Shown here one piece after another: positions 23,801 to 35,157 of a DNA stretch of 64,000 nucleotides. The notes beneath the pieces were generated by a model, which saw only the letters and a list, made by a program, of their open reading frames with translations, did not search any database and was not told the DNA's origin. The translations under genes and the position numbers were made by a program. This stretch comes from Taiwanofungus camphoratus (Eukaryota; Basidiomycota; Agaricomycetes; Polyporales; Taiwanofungaceae): contig CP021229.1 in NCBI GenBank assembly GCA_003999685.1, forward strand, positions 248,001 through 312,000. Reading direction: 5' to 3'. Every line of letters begins with the position of its first letter. Position 1 is the first letter of the stretch.

Positions 23801-23978
23801 CATTGTGTTCATGATATGAGAAAAGGTCGATCTCTGTATAGGTGCCCGAAGCAGAAGCCTCGCGCTCGCGCAAGACGATTGTCTTTGCTCCGTCCATTCC
23901 TTTCTCAGCATCATCTACGCTGCTCGTACTCTTCATTTCTGGATCGCTCTGAGATACTTTGGCTGCGACCACACTCAT
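20880..23978 (-). CDS. MFS transporter (DHA1-like), copy 2
   Basis: Paralogue of the gene at 17339-20536, with the same intron positions and about 80 percent similarity in the exons compared (for example GEISALVNLCRTLGGFSVAY against GEVSALINLARTLGGFSVAY). It starts MSVVAAKVSQ, has an acidic cytosolic tail, and reads SDPEMKSTSSVDDAEKG before the conserved TEIDLFSYHEHNAGRLVVDP block shared by both copies. The central loop reads LYDRTLPNPRPIARP. The C-terminus in my model ends RSRFSR after a final intron; that last exon is less certain. The other junctions checked have GT-AG ends and keep frame, so the gene looks intact. The conserved introns and head-on arrangement suggest an inverted local duplication. 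Confidence 0.82.
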
Positions 23979-25707
23979 TGTTATGATGTTGAAATCACAG
24001 AGGGGCTAGGGGCAGCCGGACTGGAAGGGCTGTACCAGCAACAAGGAGACGATCTCCTTCGGAGAACATCAAGGCATTATAAGACGCCAGTGCGGATTGT
24101 GAGACCTCGTGAGGCCTCGTGTATCGGACTTGTGGATGGAACCCACGCTCGCCTGACTTCGGGTATACCAGGATGAACCTGCTAAGACGCTACTTACCCC
24201 GCAACACATTATGGCTTCTTGATCTTGTATGGTCCATGTGAGATTGCGCACCAAGATCAGCAGTGCGCGAATCACGTGCAGTGATCTACAACAGCCAATG
24301 AGAGTGAGTATCTGTGAAGTTAACTTGGCGCGCTTCTGCAAAGTTTCCGCAACAACTTCTGCGAGCTACCTTTGCGGGCCTAGCTGTAGGAAAGGGCCGT
24401 TGAGGGCCGAGTTCTCCGAACATATTCCGCCATCAGTAGTCGTGTAACCTCTCCCACCTTGCCCATGCTAACGACCCGAAGCTACGACAAAACTGAGCAC
24501 TTACCCCCTTGAGTGGGAAAAAGACACATAGGTAGCAAGAACGCTTTGCCAATCTCTGACCAATGCAGACGTGTGGGTAGACCTCGCGCTTGCTCCAGGA
24601 TAGCTACTTCCGTCTCATTAATAACTCTGCGACGAAGCACCTGGTGCAGAGAACATTTTATGCTTAGAAGTCACTGCACACTCAAAGGGTTGGGCTATCA
24701 CTATCAGAAGCTCGAACGATGTTTCCAGCTCTCACCATGATGATGTAGAGAATTGTTAAGAAACGCACCAAGTTTCGGTGAACTATATAGCCTTAGCCCG
24801 GGTGAATACTAGAATGTAGAACTCCGGCCTTATATCAACGTCAAGAGTAATCGATGCAATAATGTTCCTTCTCAAGCCAGTCCCGATGGGCACATGAATG
24901 TTCGCAGTTATGTTCATGAACTACAGTGTGCACAGACGAAAAATGAAGGATCTATGGGGGCTGAGCATGTCATCGCTATCAAGGTCTGGTGTGAACGGAT
25001 TGTTGACCCACCTCGTCACATTGCAGGTCTTGACTCTTGAGAGTTTCCGCGATCAGTGACGGCAGTTTATATCCTCCCCAGCATCTTGTCATTAATGACC
25101 AGTAATTGAAATCACACGCCGGTAGACGTTTTCGTGACATTCCGGCACGCCTCAGAATCGTGGAGTCGGCTTCCGCCGTCAATTTAAACAATTAAAACAG
25201 ACATGGACATGCGTTTCCAGAGAAAAGTACTTCGAGATCAAGTCGAGCATAAATATCCTGAAGCTTAGCGTTGAACCTTGAATGTACGCGGAGGGGATCA
25301 ATTCTTGGCTCTTGGGCGCCACGGTGAGCAATGAACGGTCACGTGCATGCATAATTTAGGCAGACGCTCTTGCCCCCACATCCCAGACTTCAAGCTTCTG
25401 TGCTCGAAACGTTCTCTCTTGCTACGATTTTGTCTTCAGCATCTATTCTACGTTTTGAAAAGGCGTATATACAAATATTGTCTCTAGATCTGTCAATCCG
25501 AAGGCCTCCGAATTCGTGGAATACGATATACTCGCGTCCGACATACTCGTGATAATCACCCCAGGATGTTCAGCGAACGGAAAGCGTCATATAAGACACC
25601 CCCAGCAACGGTTAGGGACTCGCTCACATCACAAGAACGTAGAAGGCAAAAAGTATGTGGTTTGAGACACGGTCTACGTTCGCTTCACTGATGTTTCACG
25701 ATTCGCA
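23979..25707. other. Intergenic, no gene supported
   Basis: About 1.7 kb between the divergent MFS copy 2 and snurportin genes. Frames here are short, with no recognisable protein motifs. It should contain both promoters. I see no tandem repeats and no transposon ends. Confidence 0.5.
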
Positions 25708-27238
25708 ATGGAGGCGCTCGAAGAGCAGAAGCGTGTAGGTTTCTGTGTTATGCCTGCTTTAGTGCACCCTCACCTGTTATCTGTACATCAATGAACAGAG
25801 ACGAGCGGAGCGGTTTGACTCGACCAGACAACTAGACTTCTTTGCGGACCTTAGTCTCGGAGCATCAGACGACGAGGCAGACGTTGACGACGGTGTTCAG
25901 GATGGTCCTGAAGTAGTACGTGAGGGCATTGCACAGTTCGCAACCATGCTTCCTCCCTCCGCGTCCGGCTCCAGCCCTAGCGCTGCTATAGCCGATGCTG
26001 CCACCAGTGAGTCTGCAGTACCTACTTCCCAGGCGAGCGATATGCAGACCAATGGAAAGAAGCGTGGAAAGACTAAGCGCAAAGGGAAGGCGCGCAATGA
26101 CCACGCAGCCAGCACCAGCGCCACTGGGAAACATGGAGCAAAGAAGAGCAAGCCAAACAAATGGGCAGACAAGTGCATGTACGCGGAGTTGCTTGAGATG
26201 ACTGACGAGTTTGACTACGCAATTCACGGACACGATGGCATCCCAGAGGATATCGAAGCTGGCTGGGTGGCAGTGACGCCTGTGCCGGCAGGCAAGCGTT
26301 GTCTTGCGGTAACACATCAGGCCTCTGGCATTGCTGGAGTTGGTGAGCACATTACATCCGGTGGCTACATCTAAATGTGAACTACCCCTTTGTAGCCCCG
26401 AACGTGACGCTTCGATCGCGCGTCCTCGGGAAGCCACTCATGAAGTCGTTCCCATCACCCCTTCCACCACAGACGGTTCTCGACTGTATTCTCGACGAGA
26501 ACTGGCGTGACAACGGTATACTGCATGTCCTTGACGTGCTTCAGTGGAAGGGGCAGGACGTGACCGAGTGCGAGACTGCCTTCAGGTTCTGGTGGCGAGA
26601 TACCCGGCTTTCTGAGCTTCCGGCCTTCCCTCCCCCGCCAAATGCATCAGAACCTCCAGCAAAGTCATCCGGAAGCGTCACACAATCAGCAGCATCATCA
26701 TCGGCCCAGTATCAATTTCCTTATCCAGCGACATTCGTGCCCATTCCTTATCACACCAACACCACCCTGGCGCACCTCGCCAGCACACTTATCCCTCTGA
26801 CTCGCTCGTCGCGTCTTGTAGCCGTATCCGTTCCTATCTCTCCATCCATCACAGACAACACAAGGGAGATGGAGCTCGATGGGGCACTCTCGCCCCTTGT
26901 GCAACTACAATCGGTATCAGCGGAGATCAGATCAGACGGACTTCTCCTGTACGTGGCGCAAGCGACATACGAGCCGGGCACGAGCCCCTTGAGCAGTTGG
27001 GTGCCGCTACAGGCATCTACCCCAAATCCGTCGCAGGGCGGTGAGTCAGAGGCGTCCGTAAATTCAGTGGTGTCAGACAGCCCCATGGACCTGTTCGAGC
27101 GGTAAATAATTCCCGTTTTGACGGCGTTTGGCGACACGCTAACTTGTTCATTCTCTCAGGCTTGTCAGGAGAAGACTGGAGCTGGGACAAGATACTACGG
27201 ACGGACTGCCAGAAGTCAGCATGGATGAGGCCTTGTAG
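25708..27238 (+). CDS. SNUPN: Snurportin-1 (m3G-cap snRNP import adaptor)
   Basis: Snurportin-1 binds the trimethylguanosine cap of spliceosomal U snRNPs and links them to importin beta for nuclear import. Four exons (25708-25734, 25799-26342, 26396-27101, 27160-27238) sum to 1356 nt, or 451 residues. The basic stretch after the first intron (EEQKRRRAERF) fits the N-terminal importin-beta-binding region. A Lys-rich, low-complexity linker follows. The cap-binding domain starts near KWADKCMYAELLEM and includes GWVAVTPVPAGKRCL, TVLDCILDENW, LHVLDVLQWKG, FRFWWRDTRL and SDGLLLYVAQATYEPGTSPL, matching the order of the human cap-binding domain. The final exon encodes a short helical tail. The first exon is only 27 nt. 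Confidence 0.85.
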
Positions 27239-28632
27239 GTTCCCTGCAGGCTCTACGATCCACCTTCATCTCCTGCTCTTTTTCACGTTGCTCACATAAG
27301 TATCGTACCATTCGTCTACGCGCTCGTCAATCGTACCTCTATCTAACGAGGTCAATAAAATATATTAGCATGATAGACGCACAAATTATAATTCGCTGAA
27401 CAGATATCGTTAGAAAGCTAGTGCACCCTATGTCAAACCGCAGACCGGCAGCCAAACAGAGTCACCTCTGCCCACGATAGGTATGAATTTCCTGTTCAGA
27501 GTCACGTTCTCGCACATGACTAGTTCTTGAACTTTGGAGCCTGGACATATGGCTTCGCGCCTAGATGCTTCGCGTAGATGACAGCGAGAGCCAACACCTT
27601 GTTTGACAACAAATGGGGAAGTCGAAAAGGAAGCCATATAGCCGAAAAAAGTCGTAGAACTTCCGTTTAGAGCAAGACGTGAGGACGGGCGATGCAGAGC
27701 AGGAGACCATCCTACCAAGGTCCGCAGTGCTTGACAGAAAATGAAATTAGGGCGGTCCGGTTATAGATACTCGGTCGTCAGCAGACCATCAAATGAAATA
27801 CATAGACGCAGTGCACCAGCATGCACATCTTCACATCAGTCAAACCGAATGATACTCAGGATCATGCGTCGCCAATTGGGGACCGCTGGAGCAGTCCAGC
27901 GGCTGCGCCACCAACGGGACAAAAGAATTCCCTGTCAGATTGCACAAGTCAGCGACGCAGAGCACTTGCTTGTTGACAGTGATTATATCAAGGTATCGTC
28001 ACGTATGGACCTCTTCACAACGAGCTATTGTCGAGGACGAAAGGTGAATGATGATATGAGAATTGGAAGTATCCAATTAGACCTGCTGTTATCGGACCGC
28101 AACAGCAAGCACCGTGTACACATGCCAACCTCAGAAGGCAATGGATTGGACACTTCATCCCCTGGTGGGAGCCGCTGTCAGGTACCACTAGACAGACAGC
28201 AGGGCCACAGCAAGCCCGAGTCAAACCTATGCTCATTTAGTCGGGACAAACAACCAGTAGATAAGTGAAAATCCCCAAATCAAGGTAGCGAAATGGGGTT
28301 CTCTCACACGTGCCCTTGAATTCAACGTGCCCTTCGGGAATACGTATTCCTGATATCTTACGCATCACAGCCTAAATCGGACACAGGAATACGATTCCAA
28401 TTAGCAGGGGCGATCGAAAGGCCCGAGACGGCAGCGAACATCGATACCAGAGCGTGAGCCCAAGCACCCTAAAATAATCAGCCGCAGACATGGTCATGTC
28501 GCAGACATCACAGACGCAAGCAAGGACAAACCCTATGACCGAAGATAAAAGGGAAGGACACACATACTGATCCTTATCACCTCACACCACAACTCGCACC
28601 CAACACCGAACCAACTCACACTCAACATCATC
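27239..28632. other. Intergenic, no gene supported
   Basis: The longest frame, 27741-28268 on the plus strand (175 codons), has no recognisable motif, no codon pattern like the neighbours and no plausible splice partners, so I do not call it. The last 300 bases are presumably the metallothionein promoter. An ATAAAAG element at about 28544 is the only TATA-like sequence seen there. Confidence 0.45.
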
Positions 28633-28856
28633 ATGTTCTCTGTGAGGATAACAGTCATGCTGGACGTGTCCATGAACGTTGTTGACCGTTACATGTTTAC
28701 AGGCCACCACTGTCCCCGTCAACAACGCCTGCGGCTCCGGCGACTGCAAGTGCACCTCAACGTACGTGGTCATAGCGCTCATGATAGTGGCAGATGAAGA
28801 GACTTATCATGTTCGCTTGTAGCTGCGCTTGCAAGCCCGGCGATTGCAAGTGCTAG
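28633..28856 (+). CDS. Metallothionein (33 residues, three exons)
   Basis: A tiny Cys-rich cytosolic metal-binding protein. Exons: 28633-28641 (MFS), 28703-28761 and 28823-28856, all with GT-AG borders and phases that fit. The product has 33 residues with seven cysteines, in the clusters CGSGDCKC and CACKPGDCKC, each with C-x-C pairs, and no aromatic residue except Phe2. This is the form of fungal copper, cadmium or zinc metallothioneins. Thiol clusters bind Cu(I) or Cd(II), and such genes are usually metal-induced, though no clear metal-response element was identified upstream. The first exon is 9 nt. The gene is too short and too split to show in a simple frame search. Confidence 0.82.
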
Positions 28857-29652
28857 ATGGGAAGCGCTTACGCACCTCGTTGTACACGCTTCCGTCTTCC
28901 GTCCTGGTGTTTGCCATGTATGAATGATTGAATTGGAGCTGCGCAGACGATTATGCTGTATAATAATATCAATAACCAGAGCCTATCGCGTTCGAATTAT
29001 AAGACGAGCCTTCAATTTGAGTCTAACCTCTTTGCGGTCCTTCGCAAGCGTACTTGGAAAGATGGTCCTCATCTAACACGCACACGGTGCATTTGCTTAA
29101 GTTGATGAAAACTATCAAGCAGTCCGATGTGCGATTGACGAACCTTTTATCTGAGACAGTCCTCCTTCGGAGGGGCCAAGGTCTTGGTGTTATATCAAAG
29201 AAACAGTAAGTACCTAGAGACAAGATACCAGGAATGAGATGTGCGGTTGAAACAGCAAAGCGAGGGGGCATTTATATTATACCTGTGCGAGTTTATATAT
29301 AAAGGCAGGGGTAACCCTCGCGGTCACTGGCCGGTCAACAGAACTTGGAAACTTGAGGACGGACAGGTCACCGGCAACTTCCGCAGGGACTGTGTGCTGC
29401 CTAATGTGGAATAAGTAGATCGCATGATGACCACCGCACCAGTCGTGCCAACAATTGTTAAGCTTACCGTAAGCTTGTGGAGACCATGTAGCCGTCCCCG
29501 ACAGGCCATGTACATTGTACGATTGCAAAGTACAGGTTCGTCGGACAACTCTGGTAATTTGTACTGAACATAGTAACTATGAGCTCCTTTGCATCGCTGT
29601 TACCAGCCTGAATATCTGCTCGACTGGTACACTAACATCTACAACAAGGTTT
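28857..29652. other. Intergenic, no gene supported
   Basis: Contains the metallothionein 3' untranslated region and unassigned sequence. Several frames of 70-85 codons overlap on the minus strand without recognisable motifs. Confidence 0.45.
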
Positions 29653-29653
29653 C

Positions 29654-29920
29654 CTACTGGTCACAAGCCTGTCCGAAGAGCCATTGTCGACTGAATGCCA
29701 CAGGTCTTGGAAAATATATGGAATCAGGTGCAAAGGGCCAATAATTCGCGAATTCGAACACTCTTTCCTTGTGACCGCTGATAACAAGCTCGGGGATACG
29801 AGGTATGCTCCACGGCTGTGCCTCGGGAACGATTCGCACATTTTCAACAGCAACGCCCTCGAGAAGCATTAGGGATAAGAGGTCGCCATTCATGGCGGAT
29901 CGCTGAGCCTTCGTTGACAC
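29654..29920 (-). pseudogene. Possible detached C-terminal part of the F-box gene
   Basis: 88-codon frame containing RSAMNGDLLSLMLLEGVAVENVRI, which reads as host coding sequence and follows the F-box exon in the same orientation with only 33 bp between. An acceptor-like AG precedes it, but no GT donor occurs in the F-box exon before its stop. It could be a lost tail or an exon of an alternative transcript. Confidence 0.35.
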
Positions 29921-29952
29921 CTCCAGGTACTAAATTTTCAGGTCACTTGAGC

Positions 29953-31210
29953 TCAAAAGTGCGCGAAGCTAGAGATGAGAGAGCAGTCTAGCATAGGGTC
30001 ATCACAAATGATCAGGGTGTGGAGACGAGGACAGCAGGGAGTGCGGCTGCCATCGACGAGCACAAAAGCGAGGAGAACTTCAAGAGGCAGTTGTGAGGGC
30101 ACATCATGTAGAAACAGCTTCTCTAAAACCACCATCTTCTGTAATGTCGTCTTCCAAATGTGAGCATCAAGCAAGACTGCTGCATCGCCCACCCAAAGTT
30201 CCCTGACGTGGCTAAGAGGCAATACCCATCCCAGCGTCATCCACATGTTAGAATGGAAGGTCAGAGCGCCACCAACCCATGAAGTATAACTGGATGCAGA
30301 CATGCGGTCTTCACTCAGCGCTTGCAGCACGACGAAATCCGGAGTATGGATGACGCTGAGCTTGATGACGTGCCTCAGGAGTTCGATGCGAGACGAATCT
30401 TCGAGGAAAGTAGAGACTACATCCTCTCCATAGTCCTCTAAAACATCTTTGAGAACCAAGCTGACTCCTTTCGGAACAACCAAGTGAGAAAGGATTTCCT
30501 GCAACTGCTCCCACGAATGCCACACAAGGCGCCGAAGACGAAGCTTCTTCAGCGTAACAAGACGTCGTGAACGCAGTTCGTCGGGATAGGGGGATGCATA
30601 CATCAACAGGTCCTCAAGGTCGAGACTCACCTCCAGCATGGCCAGAAAGTGCGATATGGTGTACCCTACATCCCTTTGATCGATTAAGCGCAGGTGCGTG
30701 AGGTTGACAAGTGTATTTCCTGGCGCAAGAACGAAGGGGCACAACAACAGCTTCATCAGGTGGGGAGTGCAGCCACCAAACAACTTAGGAAGAGTACCAC
30801 ATTCCGCAGGATTTCCTGAACAATTGAATTTCATTGACAAACTTTTGAGCCTGAGAGCAGGGGAAGACAGGCTATTGAGCACCGATAAGTCCACATCACG
30901 ATCAAATTGTAAGTGGAATTCCTTGATCCGGTGGCAATGAGGAGTGAAGAGCTTGAGGATTTCCGGTATAGCGGAAAGACTAATAAGAACTATTTTAGAA
31001 AGCTCTAAGTAAGATAGCAATGCTGCCGGGTCCATGCTTTCGTCAATGCACACCCGAGACCATAGCAAAGGAAATACTAGCACGACGCTATGCCGCAACC
31101 GGCAGACAAACATCTATGCTTGCCCGATGTCTTGCCCGTAGTCGTCCATCCCATCTACGGGGAATAAGGAAGCAAAGGTGTGGGCGAGAATCTCCGGAGG
31201 GAGACGATAC
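29953..31210 (-). CDS. F-box/LRR-like protein (first exon unresolved)
   Basis: Substrate-recognition protein of SCF-type ubiquitin ligases, by family resemblance. The F-box start LPPEILAHTFASLF is encoded at about 31160-31205. A 45-nt intron (31158-31114) then leads to the main exon 31113-29953. That exon begins with a CRLRHSVVLVFPLLWSRVCI segment typical of mushroom F-box proteins. About 350 residues of leucine-rich sequence follow, with repeating L-x-x-L-x-L patterns (LKSLSMKF, LTHLRLID, VRELWVGD). A frame just downstream (29920-29654) encodes a sequence that looks like the usual C-terminal tail, but a stop separates the two and I see no donor before it. The gene may be shortened at its C-terminus or use an unseen splice. 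The exon upstream of the F-box is not resolved. Confidence 0.65.
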
Positions 31211-32198
31211 TAGTCAATGAAGTCCGCGATTTGGACGCTTTGATCGGGATTCGTTCTCGCCCTTCGAGGATATGTTCGGTCAACTTGAGTAATTTCCAAG
31301 GAGCAGCACATTGATTTTATCACACCAGATCGAAATCTATGTAGCTGTTATCTGGAAGTCGCCTTTCGGCACATGAAGGGTCTCAGAGACAACTACGATC
31401 TTCGTCTAAAAACGACAGATAACTTACCTAGACGCATCCGGAAGCTGTTGTGAGCTGGCCATTACTTCATTGAAAAGTAATGCTTCCTGAACATTGATGT
31501 GGGTAAGACATACTTAAAGGGGTGCGCCCCTGCGCAAACGAAGGGGTCCTTATCTTGACCAGCGAGCGGCAACTGAAGTCCAACTCTGGACAATGAAAGT
31601 AAAGAGTCAATGCAACTCGCCGAAAAGACAAATTAGCAGGAAATTTACCAGATCAAATACTCTGAGAGTTTTTCTCAGATTGTTTGCCAACACACTTTGT
31701 TAAACCTGTCTTTTCTTATGTGTGGCCTTAGGCTGGCAGGAGCGAATATTGTGGGCCTGTACATAAAGTCCTTCCAAATAGCCCACGAAACTCGCAACAC
31801 ATGCAGTTTTCGCTGAAGTACATGTTTTCCGATGTCGATGTAGAGGTGTTGATAGAACGATGGTACTTAGACAGTAATGACCATTCGCCACGAGTGCGTC
31901 TGTTCAGATGCCCAAAACACTTGACACAGGAATGCAGCTTCAAGCTATGGTCAGTAATGTTTTGGCTTCATGCATACATTTGCTCACCTGTCATGACAAA
32001 AGTAGGGAACTGCGAATGTCACACGGTCACTCATATACGCCCCGCTCGTCACAAGATCACCATATTCAACCTGCTTTGCCATCTCCATCCATTCTCTGTA
32101 TTCGTTGGCAACTCTGGCTCCGGGCGCACACTTGACTTCACTGAGGGTAGCTAGACAAGACAAGTCCGCGAATCCTGTATGAGTCTCGACTTCCCACT
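31211..32198. other. Region between F-box and GT61 genes, no further gene supported
   Basis: Divergent promoters are expected here. Frames at 31700-32150 are short and overlap on both strands. A possible upstream exon of the F-box gene should lie near 31210-31500 but could not be fixed. Confidence 0.4.
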
Positions 32199-34349
32199 AT
32201 GCCACCCCTTGCCCCTACCGCAAGAGAGATCTGTCTCCTCACCGTTCTCTTCGCCGTTCTGATTTTCCTGTCTACGACGCTACCCTCAAACCGTAGAAGT
32301 ATCAATGATTTCATTCGGCACTACCCTCAATCAGACGAAGATTCTGTCGATGTGCTGGCTCCGACGCTCGAATCCCAATACACCTTACAAGCATTAAACA
32401 AGCCACTCAGTTGGGGTCTTGGCCAAGTTCCGCAGACCAAAATTGTCGTCCATGTTCCTGGTATGCTATATTCATTCATTTTCTTGCCATGCAGATAAGA
32501 AGTGGCAATCGACGAGAAGCAACAGTATTGAAGAACATAGTCCGATCACTCAAAGATCAAGTCACGTGACACGATTACGGTCGCGTTGACTTAACTCTGT
32601 GACCCTTGAACGTATATTGCCATACGGTCTGGGATCATGGGCTTATCTGAACTTTGCTATGTGCTTGTTTAATTCCCTTTTTCTATGAGCCTTGTGCTCC
32701 AAGCGTACCATGGACATGGCGCGGGTCCTCGGTTTCCACCGATTCGGCGGATTTCCCCTCAGCAGCTTTCTTTTGTATTTTAAGGACTCTTTTGAACATA
32801 CCAAGTCGGTCTCGATTATAGTATACCTCATGATCTTAAGGCAAACTTCATAAATTTCTTTTTTCATCTCGTGGACCTTCAAGCGTTGTCTCGGGGACTT
32901 GCTATCAGGGCAGCAGCTGAATAGATTTCTTTGTCAGGATGGACCATCTTCGACAGATTATATATCTTGAATGGGACAGCATATGTTGTCTCGGACCATC
33001 CGGAGACAATACCTGATCGGTCGCTTATGACTTCTACCGCTCTCTTCATAGAAAACGGCCCTGTTGCCGAAGCAGCACGTATGCCCACTGACAAAGAAAT
33101 GCGCATTATAAGCACCAACCAAGCTAGACTTCTGTTTGGAGAGGACGCGGAGCGATTAGACGGAGTCACGGTAAGGTATTGACTTGACGACAGAATTGCA
33201 CCCACTAACTTTGTTTGATTCAAGTGGTTTGCGAACGATCCAAAACAATTGTACGTTTCCTTTGCAGCGCGCTCATGAAGTGCGAAGCTAATGGCCTGAA
33301 TAAGCATCACGCATTACTATCATTGGTCTGCAGAGCTCTTCTTTGGCTTCTGGCGGACTTACTCGTCTCTCGACCCGGGAATACCTCCGAGCGGAGAGAC
33401 ATCTCTTCCTGCGCCGAGAAGGCTCATCTTCCCGCACCTTGATGCCGCCAACTGGCGCGACTATGCTGCCATGAACCAGTGGGTGCTGCGAAGTGCATTT
33501 CCCTCCATCTCTATGGAGTTCATGAACGACTGGAAGGAGCGCGCGGACATGGGTCGCGTGTTCGTCTTTGACCGTGTCGTCTTTGCAGACCGCGCAGCCG
33601 CGATGCATGGAGAGAATTTCCTGCGCACGCAACGCACGGCCGCTAATGCCTTTGCACTACCCGGCAGCGTGAACTGGTGGAGCACGATCAGGAACAACGT
33701 CGTGGGCTTCTCGGGTCTCACGGACAGCGATGGAGCTGCCGCCGTGCAGGGCGTGTCCAGCACCCCTGTCATTACGTATATCTCTCGTCAGGACTGGGGG
33801 CGGCGCATGCTCATTCAGGAACACCACGAGCGGCTCGTACGAGAGCTGTATAATCTACGGGATACGTACGGCTACGAAGTGAATGTCGTGAGTATGGATC
33901 GGCTATCGCGTATCGAGCAGTTCCAGCTCGCGGGGCGCACAACGGTAAGTACTCAACATGCGCGTCAAAGCATATTAGAATATCACATCCCCTAGATCAT
34001 GATGGGTGTACACGGCAATGGTCTAACCGCGCTGCTCTGGATGCGGCCAACGCCCCGCTCTACTGTCATGGAATTCTTCTACCCAGAAGGATTCGCACAC
34101 GACTACGAGTACACCACACGTGCATTAGGCATGGTACATTACGGGTTCTGGAACGACAGGTATGAGCCTATTTTGTTGGAGTCCCGCCGATGTTAGCTAA
34201 CTTGGTCATCTAGGGCATTCACACGGCCAGATGTACCTCCCGTCAACTACCCCGAAGGCTTCCAGGGCAACGAGATCCCTATCGACGGTACCGCAGTGGC
34301 TCGATTGTGTCATCAGAGACTCACGCTATCTGAGGAGGCGGACGATTAG
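32199..34349 (+). CDS. GT61-family glycosyltransferase, type II membrane protein
   Basis: A glycosyltransferase of family 61 (DUF563), probably acting in the Golgi or ER on glycans; donor and acceptor cannot be inferred. Six exons (32199-32460, 32938-33170, 33225-33250, 33305-33944, 33996-34159, 34214-34349) sum to 1461 nt, or 486 residues. A short cytosolic N-terminus and one membrane anchor (ICLLTVLFAVLIFLSTTL, residues about 11-28) precede the lumenal domain. Conserved family stretches are ITHYYHWSAELFFGFWRTY, the VITYISRQDW strand and the GVHGNGLTALLWM loop, followed by VMEFFYPEGFAHDYEY. Intron 1 is 477 nt, much longer than others here. Confidence 0.82.
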
Positions 34350-35157
34350 AGCGTACTACAGCTCATCGTAGTTGAGCCATCAGGCAGTATCAGTCTGGAG
34401 TCTGGACTTACTTGGCCTATCCTGTAATTTATAGAGTGGTATGTCTTGCTTTCCTTCGTACACATCGTGCCAGGGAGAGACGATGAGTAGTAGCAGCCGC
34501 ATAGCGTGAATATGAGCTGGTTTTTTTTTATCATCCATTACCTAAATATTGCAGAGCGCCGCTATGACCTCGAGGGTCTTCGAAAGCACTCTAGAAGATG
34601 CTAAATGATTACAATGCACCAACGCCTTAGTTCATCCATGATGAGTATCCTCTCAACCCTAGCCGCGATATATGAGCACTTCAATCCTTCCAGATGCAAA
34701 GCCCACTCACTGATCACTGAAACTTGCTTTCAGTTTGTGTGCTATGCGATGATCATATCCCTGTCATTTGTGATATTTTACTAAACACGGAGTACACGGA
34801 AATCTTCGATAGGCCAAAATCTTCACCATCCTTTGTTCGACGAGAGATATCTGAGATGCTCCGATTTAGCGTTTTGGAGTTCGTATCCATGAATCCTTAG
34901 TAAAAATTGCGTGGAAACTGCTTCACTGCAAATATCTGAACCCAAGAAACAAACCTATATGATTCCTCACTGTTCCTAGAGTAATGCATATGCTTGAAGA
35001 AGCTCAACCACCGCGTCGATCGCGTCGCGGCTTGTATCACGTGGGTCTTGAATTATTCCTTCGCCTGTGTACGAGTAGTAGGGTCAAACGTTCCAACAAG
35101 TCCCAGATTCTGTTCACCCAGGGTTCACTATTGTTGACCCAAAGTCAAGCACGAACC
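34350..35157. other. Intergenic, no gene supported
   Basis: About 800 bp between two genes on the same strand. AT-rich in places, with one T-run near 34520. No recognisable coding sequence. Confidence 0.5.

Noticed and set aside
27741-28268. 175-codon plus-strand open frame
   Set aside because: No recognisable motif, basic and Ser/Arg-rich composition typical of a chance frame, no splice partners, and overlapped by equally open minus-strand frames.
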